Origin: JAKRSD01 sp964473995
GTDB taxonomy: Bacteria > Bacteroidota > Bacteroidia > CAIKAF01
NCBI GenBank assembly: GCA_964473995.1
Contig: CAYYRB010000066.1
Coordinates: 1 to 10,856 of the forward strand
Direction of reading: 5' to 3'
DNA: 10,856 nt
A model generated the notes under the pieces. It saw only the letters and a program-made list of their open reading frames with translations. It ran no database searches and was not told where the DNA came from. Shown piece by piece: positions 1 to 6,005 of this stretch (position 1 is its first letter; each line of letters opens with the position of its first letter). The position numbers were made by a program, and so were the translations under genes.

Positions 1-431
1 TTTCGTTCTCCTTTTTTTCGGCGATGTTTTTTGCCGGGTGTAAAACCTGTCAGCCCCAGAAAGCGGGCAAGACAAAGCCCGATGCGTGTTTTCCCGTAGC
101 CAATTCCTCGTCGTTTGAGGGAAAAGAGCTTGGAGATATCCGCATTAAATCAGCTGTGGTAAAGGGAGACTGTCTTTACACGGAGATTTCCTTCAGCGCC
201 TGCGGAAATGAGCCGCTTTACCTCCTTTGGGACGGCATGCTGATGAAGAGCCTTCCCCCGAAAGCGTCCGTAAAGCCCGTTTTTGTTTGGGGTGAATCCC
301 GGTGCCGGCAGTTGATTGAAAAAACCGTCTGCTTTTCCTTGAAGGAGCTGCGCGAAAACACGCGGCAAACCGGATTGGTTTTGCTTTTGCAAGGGTTTGA
401 ATCGCCCGTGGAGATACCCGCAGAAAAATAA
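1..431 (+). CDS. Small lipoprotein of unknown function, 5'-truncated by the window
   Basis: The reading frame is open from base 3 and has no stop upstream of the ATG at 24. The true start therefore probably lies before the window, and the ATG at 24 falls inside the signal peptide. The visible N-terminus is hydrophobic (Ser/Phe-rich) and ends in a lipobox-like FAGC with the Cys codon at 39-41. This suggests export and lipid anchoring, with the mature protein in the periplasm or on the outer membrane. The mature part is about 130 residues and carries paired Cys (KTCQ; GDCLYTEISFSACG; SRCRQ; KTVCF). The pattern 'DCLyieIsyS..C....L.WDG...KSLPP' resembles small beta-rich lipoproteins that I know only as hypothetical proteins in Bacteroidota, so no function is assigned. 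The gene stops at TAA 429-431, 54 nt before ruvB, which has its own promoter-like element. Confidence 0.7.
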   Translation, partial: SFSFFSAMFFAGCKTCQPQKAGKTKPDACFPVANSSSFEGKELGDIRIKSAVVKGDCLYTEISFSACGNEPLYLLWDGMLMKSLPPKASVKPVFVWGESRCRQLIEKTVCFSLKELRENTRQTGLVLLLQGFESPVEIPAEK

Positions 432-455
432 CGATTGTTTCGGTTGTGGATTTAG

Positions 456-463
456 TACCTTAG
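456..463 (+). promoter_or_regulatory. Bacteroidota-type -7 element of ruvB-queG
   Basis: TACCTTAG matches the TAnnTTTG consensus except for one base. A TTG at 435-437, 18 nt upstream, could serve as the -33 element. The box ends 22 nt before the ruvB TTG start, the spacing seen at other genes in this window. The assignment rests on motif and position only. Confidence 0.5.
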
Positions 464-485
464 CCACCTAAATTGTGTATTTGTT

Positions 486-1517
486 TTGAATGAACATTTG
501 GATGCCGAAGGCGATCACCTGTCTCCGGCCGACCGTGAAATAGAAAGTGTACTTCGTCCCGCCGGATTCAGTGAATTTTCCGGGCAGGAAAAAGTGGTGG
601 AAAACTTAAAAATTTTCACCCGTGCCGCCGTGCTCCGGGGCGAAGCACTGGATCATGTGTTGCTTCACGGTCCTCCAGGCCTGGGGAAAACCACCCTGGC
701 CCACATTATCGCCAATGATTTGGGCGTGGGAATAAAAATCACCTCGGGCCCCGTGTTGGAAAAACCCGGCGACTTGGCCGGACTGCTCACCAATTTGGAA
801 TCCAACGATGTTCTATTCATTGATGAGATTCACCGCCTGAGTCCCGTGGTGGAGGAATACCTCTATTCCGCCATGGAGGATTTTAAGATTGATATCATGA
901 TTGATTCAGGCCCCAGTGCCCGTTCAGTCCAAATTTCGCTTAATCCTTTTACCCTCGTTGGCGCCACCACCCGCTCCGGCTTGCTTACATCGCCCTTGCG
1001 CGCCCGTTTCGGCATCAATTCCCGTTTGGAGTATTATCAGGCAGATATTCTTGCCGGAATCGTGAATCGCTCGGCTGCCATTCTGCGCACACCCATTTTA
1101 GAAGATGCGGCATTTGAAATAGCCCGCAGAAGCCGTGGCACACCCCGTATCGCCAACGCACTCTTGCGTCGTGTGCGTGATTTCGCTCAGATTAAAGGCG
1201 ACGGAACCATCACCAAAGAAATTGCCGATATGGCTCTTTTCGCGCTCAACGTGGATGTGTCCGGGTTGGACGAGATGGACAACAAAATTTTGGGCATCAT
1301 CATCGAGAAGTTCCACGGAGGGCCCGTAGGTCTTACCACCATTGCCACCGCCGCCTCTGAAGATGCCGGCACTATTGAAGAAGTCTATGAACCGTTCCTC
1401 ATTCAGGAAGGATTTCTAATGCGCACACCCCGCGGCCGGATTGCCACCGATAAGGCATTTCGGCATTTGGGTAAAATGCCGTCCAAAGGGGCGGGTTCAC
1501 TTTTTGATGATCTCTGA
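486..1517 (+). CDS. ruvB: Holliday junction branch migration DNA helicase RuvB
   Basis: RuvB is the hexameric AAA+ motor that, with RuvA, drives branch migration of Holliday junctions so that RuvC can resolve them. It acts on DNA in the cytoplasm. The 343-residue length is normal for the family. Visible motifs are Walker A GPPGLGKTT (62-70), Walker B LFIDEIH (110-116), the sensor-1 motif GATTR (159-163) and an arginine-finger region SPLRARFG (169-176). The C-terminal winged-helix part ends with the typical TPRGR and a short acidic tail. The start is TTG at 486. The N-terminus it gives, MNEHLD..., fits the usual RuvB N-terminus of this phylum, the nearest ATG (490) is out of frame, and no in-frame ATG lies between the upstream stop (453-455) and this codon. 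A TACCTTAG box lies 22 nt upstream. queG follows after 2 nt, so the two are probably cotranscribed. Confidence 0.97.
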   Translation: MNEHLDAEGDHLSPADREIESVLRPAGFSEFSGQEKVVENLKIFTRAAVLRGEALDHVLLHGPPGLGKTTLAHIIANDLGVGIKITSGPVLEKPGDLAGLLTNLESNDVLFIDEIHRLSPVVEEYLYSAMEDFKIDIMIDSGPSARSVQISLNPFTLVGATTRSGLLTSPLRARFGINSRLEYYQADILAGIVNRSAAILRTPILEDAAFEIARRSRGTPRIANALLRRVRDFAQIKGDGTITKEIADMALFALNVDVSGLDEMDNKILGIIIEKFHGGPVGLTTIATAASEDAGTIEEVYEPFLIQEGFLMRTPRGRIATDKAFRHLGKMPSKGAGSLFDDL

Positions 1518-1519
1518 GT

Positions 1520-2461
1520 ATGGGGGCTACCGCCCATAAACTGGCTGAACGATCTGCCGCCGTGAAAAAATGGGCGGCTTCCTGCGGTTTTGAATTTTGC
1601 GGCATTTCCAAAGCCGGCTTTTTGGAAGAAGATGCGCCCCGGCTGGAAAACTGGCTCAACCAAAACATGCATGGCAGCATGCATTATATGGCCAATCATT
1701 TTGATAAGCGTTTAGATCCCACGCTCCTCGTCCCGGGCGCTAAATCGGTCATTTCCCTGCTGTTGAATTATTACACGCCGGAAAAACAGGCCGATCCGGA
1801 GGCTCCAAAAATCAGCAGGTATGCCTACGGAGAGGATTACCACGCCGTAATCAAGGACAAGTTGGGTGAGCTGCTCTTCCGGCTTCAGGAGCAATTCGGT
1901 CAGTTTGATGCACGTATTTTCACTGACTCGGCACCCGTATTGGAAAAAGCCTGGGCGGCCAAATCAGGCCTGGGGTGGGTGGGTAAACATACGAATCTCA
2001 TTCACAAAAAAGCCGGTTCCTATTTTTTTCTGGCAGAAATTATCTGCGACCTGGAGTTGGAGCCGGACGGTCCGGTGACCGATCATTGCGGCACCTGCAC
2101 CCGTTGCATGGATGCCTGCCCCACGGATGCCATCCCCAAGCCTTATCAGGTGGACGGAAGCAAGTGTATCTCATATTTTACCATAGAACTTCGCGAGGAA
2201 ATTCCCGCCGGCATGAAAGGAAAATTCGAAAACTGGATGTTCGGGTGCGATATCTGTCAGGAGGTGTGCCCCTGGAACCGATTTTCCACGCCCCACAAAA
2301 CACCTCGATTCAATGCTTCGGCTGAGTTGCTCGGGATGAAAAAAAACGAGTGGGAGGAACTTACGGAAGAGGTGTTCAGGGAAATATTCAAACGTTCTGC
2401 CGTGAAGCGTACCAAATTCGAAGGATTGAAGCGTAATATCCGCTTTTTGCAAAATGAGTAA
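1520..2461 (+). CDS. queG: Epoxyqueuosine reductase QueG (short form)
   Basis: QueG reduces epoxyqueuosine to queuosine in tRNA (anticodon position 34 of the GUN-decoding tRNAs). It uses cobalamin and two [4Fe-4S] clusters and acts in the cytoplasm. The 313-residue protein has an N-terminal cobalamin-binding reductase domain with RYAYGEDYH and DSAPVLEKAWAAKSGLGW. Asp136 in DSxPVLE corresponds, from family knowledge, to the conserved acidic residue proposed as proton donor. A ferredoxin-like domain follows, with CGTCTRCMDACP (Cys190, 193, 196, 200), Cys216 and CDICQEVCPWN (Cys243, 246, 250). The protein ends soon after and lacks the C-terminal HEAT-like extension of longer QueG proteins such as the E. 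coli enzyme. I recall this short form as common in Bacteroidota. The ATG lies 2 nt after the ruvB stop, so the gene is probably cotranscribed with ruvB. It converges with the small minus-strand gene at 2469-2648, 7 nt from its 3' end. Confidence 0.96.
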   Translation: MGATAHKLAERSAAVKKWAASCGFEFCGISKAGFLEEDAPRLENWLNQNMHGSMHYMANHFDKRLDPTLLVPGAKSVISLLLNYYTPEKQADPEAPKISRYAYGEDYHAVIKDKLGELLFRLQEQFGQFDARIFTDSAPVLEKAWAAKSGLGWVGKHTNLIHKKAGSYFFLAEIICDLELEPDGPVTDHCGTCTRCMDACPTDAIPKPYQVDGSKCISYFTIELREEIPAGMKGKFENWMFGCDICQEVCPWNRFSTPHKTPRFNASAELLGMKKNEWEELTEEVFREIFKRSAVKRTKFEGLKRNIRFLQNE

Positions 2462-2468
2462 ATCCCAA

Positions 2469-2648
2469 TCAACGCGCTGAGTCAGTCGGCTTTTTCAAGT
2501 CTACCAATTTACTCATGACCTCTTCCGCCTCGGAATAAGCCATATCCGCCTTGGCCCTGTTGCCTTTTTCCAACCAGCTGCGGTATTCGGCCATTTTTCG
2601 GTTATACTCTTTTTCCAACTCTTTTACCGGATTTTTTTTCCAGAACAT
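2469..2648 (-). CDS. Small charged protein, Lacal_2735/DUF6435-like
   Basis: Reading the minus strand from ATG (2648-2646) to TGA (2471-2469) gives an uninterrupted 59-residue protein. It begins MFWKKNPVKELEKEYNRKM and continues with an alternating Lys/Glu-rich, strongly helical stretch containing ADMAYSEAEEVMSKLVDL. A short basic/aromatic start (MFxxFKK-like), then a helix with LEKEY, then a second helix with YxEAEEVxxxL is the pattern I know from the small Lacal_2735/DUF6435 proteins, whose function is unknown. There is no signal peptide, so it is presumably cytoplasmic, probably a two-helix hairpin. The gene fills almost all of the space between queG (convergent, 7 nt apart) and the divergent beta-helix gene (75 nt between start codons). 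AAAAAG precedes the ATG. I found no convincing promoter box. Family membership is from memory of the pattern. Confidence 0.75.
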   Translation of the reverse strand: MFWKKNPVKELEKEYNRKMAEYRSWLEKGNRAKADMAYSEAEEVMSKLVDLKKPTDSAR

Positions 2649-2698
2649 CTTTTTATGAAATTAACCGCTTACCGGCTTAAAATGTTGAGTTCCGTTTG

Positions 2699-2706
2699 TA
2701 CATTTA
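2699..2706 (+). promoter_or_regulatory. Putative -7 element of the beta-helix/cytochrome operon
   Basis: TACATTTA matches TAnnTTTG at all but the last position and ends 17 nt before the ATG at 2724. That agrees with the spacing at ruvB, cbs and the DUF1648 gene. No good -33 TTG is present at the usual distance, so this is a weaker call. Its position also supports the 2724 start over an upstream in-frame ATG at 2655. Confidence 0.4.
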
Positions 2707-2723
2707 TCCCTCAAATTCCCCCC

Positions 2724-3887
2724 ATGAAACGATTTTTTGTTGCGTTTTTCATTCTCTCCTCTTTTGTCCTTCATGCGCAGGACGACGTGTTCCGAACCAT
2801 TCAAACCCGTGCCATTGAAGCTGCCGACGGGGATACGCTTTTTCTTCCCGAAGGAAAATTTCTTTTCAACCGCAGCATCAATATCGACGGAAAAAAGAAT
2901 TTTGTGGTGATGGGGGCGGGGATAAATAAAACCGTACTTTCTTTCAAAGGGCAGATAGACGGGGCTGAGGGGTTAAAAGTAAACCGCTGTGAGGGAATCG
3001 TACTCAGCGGTTTCACCATTCAGGATGCCAAGGGCGACTGTGTTAAGATGCTGAACTGTTCCGATGTGATCATGCAGCAGGTACGAACCGAATGGACAAG
3101 CAAGCCTTCGCCCAAAAACGGGGCTTACGGAATTTATCCCGTAAATTGTAAAAACATCACGCTTGACGGATGTGAGGCCATCGGTGCCTCGGATGCCGGG
3201 ATTTATGTGGGGCAATCGTATGATGTGGTGGTGAAAAACTGCCTCGCGAAAAACAATGTGGCCGGCATTGAAATTGAAAATTGCGTAAATGCAGACGTAT
3301 ATAACAACACCGCCATTGAAAATACAGGCGGTATATTGGTGTTTGATATGCCCGAATTGCCTTTAAAAAGGGGACGAAATATCAAGGTTCATGAAAATAA
3401 AATAATCAATAATAATTTCAAAAATTTTGCTCCCAAAGGAAACATCGTAGGTGAGGTTCCTCCGGGCACGGGAGTAATGGTGTTGGCATCCGAAAAGGTA
3501 GAGATTTATAACAACGAAATTTCCGGCCACCGCACGGCCTCCGTCGGGCTCATCAGTTGGTTTGTTTCCGGGCGGCCTTATAAAGATGATCAGTATAATC
3601 CTTACCCGTTTTTGGTGGACGTAAAAAACAACCGAATTACCCGTTCCAAGAAAGGTCCGTCTTCCCAAACTAAGGTGGGGTTGCTCATCCGTTTTAAATT
3701 TGGGAAAAATCCGCCTGCAGTCATTTACGACGGCATCACGGATCAGGCTAAAACCGCGGGAGGTCCGCAGGGCAATCCCAATCTGATTTGTGTACACGAC
3801 AATTCGGATGAAACGTTTGCCAACTTGGATGCGGGAAATAATTTTAAAGGCCTTACCCGCGACGCGGAAATGTTTCGTTGTAAATAG
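2724..3887 (+). CDS. Secreted parallel beta-helix protein (TIGR03805-like)
   Basis: The 387-residue protein starts at ATG 2724 with a clear Sec signal peptide (MKRFFVAFFILSSFVLHAQ, cleavage near 18-19). The in-frame ATG at 2655 would bury this signal and lies upstream of the likely promoter. The mature part opens with a pectate-lyase-like region (IQTRAIEAADGDTLFLPEGKF). It continues with right-handed beta-helix turns of about 22-24 residues, seen in the repeated GIYPVNCKNITLDGC, GIYVGQSYDVVVKNC, GIEIENCVNADVYNN and GILVFD, then further NN-rich turns (VEIYNNEISG, VDVKNNRITRS). Proteins of this type (TIGR03805) regularly occur beside a TIGR03806 partner, and the next gene, 9 nt downstream, fits that partner. 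No function is established for the pair. A polysaccharide-binding or -cleaving role is possible from the fold, but no catalytic residues can be assigned by eye. It is probably periplasmic or extracellular. Confidence 0.88.
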   Translation: MKRFFVAFFILSSFVLHAQDDVFRTIQTRAIEAADGDTLFLPEGKFLFNRSINIDGKKNFVVMGAGINKTVLSFKGQIDGAEGLKVNRCEGIVLSGFTIQDAKGDCVKMLNCSDVIMQQVRTEWTSKPSPKNGAYGIYPVNCKNITLDGCEAIGASDAGIYVGQSYDVVVKNCLAKNNVAGIEIENCVNADVYNNTAIENTGGILVFDMPELPLKRGRNIKVHENKIINNNFKNFAPKGNIVGEVPPGTGVMVLASEKVEIYNNEISGHRTASVGLISWFVSGRPYKDDQYNPYPFLVDVKNNRITRSKKGPSSQTKVGLLIRFKFGKNPPAVIYDGITDQAKTAGGPQGNPNLICVHDNSDETFANLDAGNNFKGLTRDAEMFRCK

Positions 3888-3896
3888 GTAAAAACC

Positions 3897-4940
3897 ATGT
3901 TAAAAAACGGAATTTTATTTTCTGCGTCGGCCGCTTTTTTTGCCGTGGTGTTTTTCTCGTTTCGCAAACAAGAAGCCTTTCGTCCGTTTGAGAAACTCTC
4001 TGAATATGGCCTGTTTTCGGGCGAATTAAAAAAACAGCTACCTGCGGAAGGTGTTATCCCTTACGATTTAAATACCCCTCTTTTTTCGGACTATGCCCAC
4101 AAGCTGCGGTTTGTGAAAATTCCTGCCGGCAAAAAGGCCAGATATTCCGCCGATGAGGTAGTTGACTTTCCCGAAGGAACCGTTATTGCCAAAACCTTTT
4201 ACTATCCCGAGGATTTTCGCAAGCCGGATAGAAAGCGCCGTATCATGGAAACTCGTATTCTTTCCAAACAGCCCACCCATTGGGCGGCATACAGCTATAT
4301 CTGGAATGAGGAGCAGACGGAGGCCTATTACGAAGTGGCCGGTGCGGTGAAGCCGGTTTCCTGGCTCCATACCGACGGTAAAAAGCGTTCCATTTCGTAT
4401 GTGATTCCAAACCAGAACCAATGCAAACAGTGCCACGAACTGCAAGGGGCCGTTATGCCCATCGGTCCCACGGCCCGTTCGCTCAACCGCGATTTTGCCT
4501 ACGCTTCGGGCGTGCGCAATCAATTGGATTTTTGGGCTGAGGCAGGTGTTTTGGAAGGTCTTCCTGCCGTTTCGGAAAGACCCAGACTTCCTGTTTGGAA
4601 TGATCCGGCCACCGGTTCTCTTACCGCTCGTGCAAGGGCCTATTTGGATGTCAACTGCGGACATTGCCACCGGGCCGGAGGGCAGGCATCCACCAGCGGA
4701 TTGGTGTTAACGCATGCCGAAACGGATCTCACCAAGCTGGGCGTAAATAAAACACCCGTGGCGGCGGGCAGGGCTTCGGCGGATATGTTATATTCCATTC
4801 ATCCCGGGAAGCCGGAAAAATCCATCCTGATTTACCGCCTGCAAAGCCTTGACCCCGGTATCATGATGCCCGAAATGGGCCGCCGAATGGTAGATAAAGA
4901 AGGGCTCGCCCTTCTTTCGGAGTGGATTAAGACGATGTGA
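3897..4940 (+). CDS. Diheme cytochrome c-like protein (SO2930/TIGR03806-like)
   Basis: The 347-residue protein has an N-terminal hydrophobic signal or anchor (about residues 5-21, after MLKN). The mature part opens with FEKLSEYGLFSG and a conserved-looking stretch, PYDLNTPLFSDYAHKLRFV. Two CxxCH heme c attachment sites are visible: CKQCH (176-180) and CGHCH (254-258). A C-terminal IMMPEMG (322-328) offers Met ligands for a heme, as in class I cytochromes c. This layout fits the family annotated as SO2930-type diheme c-type cytochrome (TIGR03806), the usual partner of TIGR03805 beta-helix proteins. It should function outside the cytoplasmic membrane, with heme attached in the periplasm. The start lies 9 nt after the beta-helix stop, with AGGTAAAAACC between them, so one transcript is likely. 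Electron transfer is inferred from the heme motifs; donor, acceptor and purpose are unknown. Confidence 0.9.
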   Translation: MLKNGILFSASAAFFAVVFFSFRKQEAFRPFEKLSEYGLFSGELKKQLPAEGVIPYDLNTPLFSDYAHKLRFVKIPAGKKARYSADEVVDFPEGTVIAKTFYYPEDFRKPDRKRRIMETRILSKQPTHWAAYSYIWNEEQTEAYYEVAGAVKPVSWLHTDGKKRSISYVIPNQNQCKQCHELQGAVMPIGPTARSLNRDFAYASGVRNQLDFWAEAGVLEGLPAVSERPRLPVWNDPATGSLTARARAYLDVNCGHCHRAGGQASTSGLVLTHAETDLTKLGVNKTPVAAGRASADMLYSIHPGKPEKSILIYRLQSLDPGIMMPEMGRRMVDKEGLALLSEWIKTM

Positions 4941-5028
4941 GAATGAACCGTAGAGGGAGAACCAGGAAGCACAGTGAGAATGAGCATGAGAGCGGGGAGT
5001 CGGTACAGAGGGGTTAATCCATTTTGCC

Positions 5029-5063
5029 GCCCTGAGGCTCTCGAAGGGAGGCTCTCGAAGGGC
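5029..5063. repeat. REP-like palindrome with 14-bp tandem duplication
   Basis: GCCCT (5029-5033) and AGGGC (5059-5063) form the outer arms. Inside, GAGGCTCTCGAAGGG occurs twice with a 14-base period (5034-5048 and 5048-5062). One unit with its flank, CCCTGAGGCTCTCGAAGGG, closely resembles CCCTGAGCCTGTCGAAGGG, an imperfect palindrome that I recall as scattered between genes in many bacterial genomes. This copy appears to be a variant whose right half was duplicated. Confidence 0.6.
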
Positions 5064-5085
5064 AATAATTGGTTATAAGGGCGCA

Positions 5086-5129
5086 ATAATAAAAACCAAA
5101 TTTGGGCTATGTCATCGCTAAATTTGGTT
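5086..5129 (-). terminator. Terminator-like hairpin for the minus-strand gene 5286-5696
   Basis: AACCAAATTT (5094-5103) and AAATTTGGTT (5120-5129) are perfect 10-bp inverted arms around a 16-nt loop. On the minus strand the stem runs directly into TTTATTATT, a U-rich tail. It lies about 157 nt beyond the stop of the minus-strand gene. The stem is AT-rich and the loop long, so it may be weak. On the plus strand, downstream of the cytochrome gene, no U-run follows directly. Confidence 0.35.
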
Positions 5130-5181
5130 GATTCTTTTCCAAAAAAAAATCGTGGAATGTACCTGCTACCTTTTTTTGATG

Positions 5182-5226
5182 TCTAAATACTCAACACCCA
5201 CTACTTTTTACTTCTTGCCTAATAAC
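5182..5226 (+). repeat. G-poor intergenic repeat block, left copy
   Basis: The first 23 bases (5182-5204) match 5908-5930 at 19 of 23 positions in the same orientation. Both copies are followed by pyrimidine-rich sequence with CTTCTTGCCT or CTTCTGCCT and then CTAATAAC. The plus strand is almost devoid of G. The two copies flank the minus-strand gene at 5286-5696. This looks like a dispersed, degenerate intergenic repeat; its function is unknown. Confidence 0.45.
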
Positions 5227-5285
5227 CGCTGGCTAGAGAGCGCGAAGAGTGTCGGATGTATCGGTTCAGTACTTTTAGGTTGAAA

Positions 5286-5696
5286 TTATCCTTTAACCTT
5301 TACTCCGGAATCTAAGTCAAAGGTGATTTTTACTTTTCGATTTTTCTTGAAATTTGCCGTTTCAACCCATTCCAAATCTAAAGAGTATTCATTTTTCAAG
5401 GTGCGCTCTTCCCATTCGCCTTCGTAGAGCGCTTCCAAAATGGCACGCACTTTATGCTTGCCTTTAGATAGGGTTACTGTGCAGGAGTTGGGTTCTGTCT
5501 GAATCCGTGGTGAGCTTTCGGCCGTGCGGACACCGTCAACATAGACCACTAATTTTGAAACATATGAGTACTCATCAGACACAGTATTAAGCACTTCATA
5601 ATTTATGGTCAATTTTACATCATTCGATTTACTTTGGGAAAATCCGGAAATAGAAATTAAGATTAGCGAAGCAATGACTAGGAATGTTTTTTTCAT
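5286..5696 (-). CDS. Small secreted protein of unknown function
   Basis: The 136-residue protein has a textbook Sec signal peptide (MKKTFLVIASLILISISGFSQ, cleavage about residue 19-21) and no lipobox Cys. The mature part of about 115 residues is predicted beta-rich. Alternating strands such as VKLTINYEVL, SKLVVYVDGV, CTVTLSKGKHKVRAILEA and RKVKITFDLD suggest an Ig-like or carbohydrate-binding-type beta-sandwich, but I recognise no family. The GKHKVRAIL segment recalls the 'G.H.l.a.' strand of PEGA/Ig-like domains. The gene is visibly more AT-rich than its neighbours (AAA, ATT, TTT and GAA codons common) and stands alone between repeat-bearing spacers, which hints at recent acquisition. TTATTACCTT lies 19 nt upstream of its ATG and recurs at nearly the same place before the lipoprotein gene at 6581-6931. 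A terminator-like hairpin lies downstream. Confidence 0.8.
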   Translation of the reverse strand: MKKTFLVIASLILISISGFSQSKSNDVKLTINYEVLNTVSDEYSYVSKLVVYVDGVRTAESSPRIQTEPNSCTVTLSKGKHKVRAILEALYEGEWEERTLKNEYSLDLEWVETANFKKNRKVKITFDLDSGVKVKG

Positions 5697-5713
5697 TTTA
5701 ATTAAATATGGAG

Positions 5714-5725
5714 TGAAGGTAATAA
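5714..5725 (-). promoter_or_regulatory. Putative -7 region of the secreted-protein gene
   Basis: On the minus strand this reads CTTATTACCTTCA with TACCTTCA as the candidate -7 box (two mismatches to TAnnTTTG), 17 nt before the ATG at 5696. The 10-mer TTATTACCTT recurs at 6959-6950, at almost the same distance from the start of the minus-strand lipoprotein gene. No clear -33 element was seen. Confidence 0.35.
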
Positions 5726-5907
5726 GACTTGCGGGTTTTATTGAAAATGTGTGCGATTTATAATCGTGGATTAAAAATCCAACCTGAAATGCTTTCGAAT
5801 TTTACGTACCGAAGCGCGTTAGTAATCCGGAAGAGCGTGGTTTTCTCGGTTCTTTTTTTTGCCGACCTTCCAGACGATACATGTCGGCCCTCGAAAGGCC
5901 ATCCAAG

Positions 5908-5980
5908 TCTGACTACTCAATACCAACTACACAATACCTTTAACTATTGCCTTCTGCCTATTGCCTTATAACTAATAACT
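5908..5980 (+). repeat. G-poor intergenic repeat block, right copy
   Basis: The first 23 bases match 5182-5204 at 19 positions. The block then continues with TGCCTT/TGCCTA units (5948, 5955, 5962, and again at 5982) and CTAATAACT. The last bases of the block form the TAACTTTG promoter box of the DUF1648 gene, so the repeat abuts or supplies a promoter. Confidence 0.45.
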
Positions 5981-5983
5981 TTG
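5976..5983 (+). promoter_or_regulatory. Bacteroidota-type -7 element of the DUF1648 gene
   Basis: TAACTTTG is an exact match to TAnnTTTG and ends 22 nt before the ATG at 6006. TTCTG at 5952-5956, 19 nt upstream, is a possible degenerate -33 element. Confidence 0.6.
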
Positions 5984-6005
5984 CCTTATCCGAAATGCCC
6001 ACACC

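Larger units (their letters stand above)
4941..5285. other. Gene-free stretch with repeats and a terminator-like hairpin
   Basis: No credible coding region was found in these 345 bases. The stretch holds a 10-bp direct repeat GTGAGAATGA (4937-4946 overlapping the cytochrome stop, and 4974-4983), a REP-like palindrome with an internal 14-bp duplication (5029-5063), an AT-rich inverted repeat (5094-5129) and a G-poor block (5182-5226) related to one beyond the next gene. The last ~60 bases up to the convergent minus-strand gene show nothing recognisable. Confidence 0.7.
5697..6005. other. Gene-free spacer between divergent genes
   Basis: These 309 bases separate the divergent secreted-protein and DUF1648 genes. 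They hold the likely promoter of the former (5714-5725, minus strand), short inverted repeats GCCGAC/GTCGGC (5861-5866 and 5883-5888) and GGCC/GGCC (5886-5889 and 5897-5900), the right copy of the G-poor block (5908-5980) and the DUF1648 promoter box (5976-5983). An 80-codon open frame at 5729-5971 looks non-coding: its residues are compositionally random, it has no recognisable motif, and its 3' half is repeat. Confidence 0.65.

Noticed and set aside
2655..2723. Upstream ATG for the beta-helix protein
   Set aside because: It would place 23 extra residues before a textbook signal peptide, and the TACATTTA box lies downstream of this ATG.
4068..4670. 200-residue minus-strand open frame inside the cytochrome gene
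   Set aside because: The plus strand carries both heme motifs and a coherent family match; the antisense frame shows no domain.
5861..5888. GCCGAC...GTCGGC inverted repeat as a terminator
   Set aside because: The arms are only 6 bp with a 16-nt loop, and the T-run precedes rather than follows the stem on the plus strand; no gene reads into it from the correct side.
5729..5971. 80-codon plus-strand open frame between the secreted-protein and DUF1648 genes
   Set aside because: It has no motif, overlaps the promoter region and the repeat block, and gives a composition typical of translated spacer.
5182..5980. G-poor repeat blocks as a CRISPR array or transposon ends
   Set aside because: There are only two degenerate copies about 700 bases apart, with no regular spacers, no transposase gene and no terminal inverted repeats.
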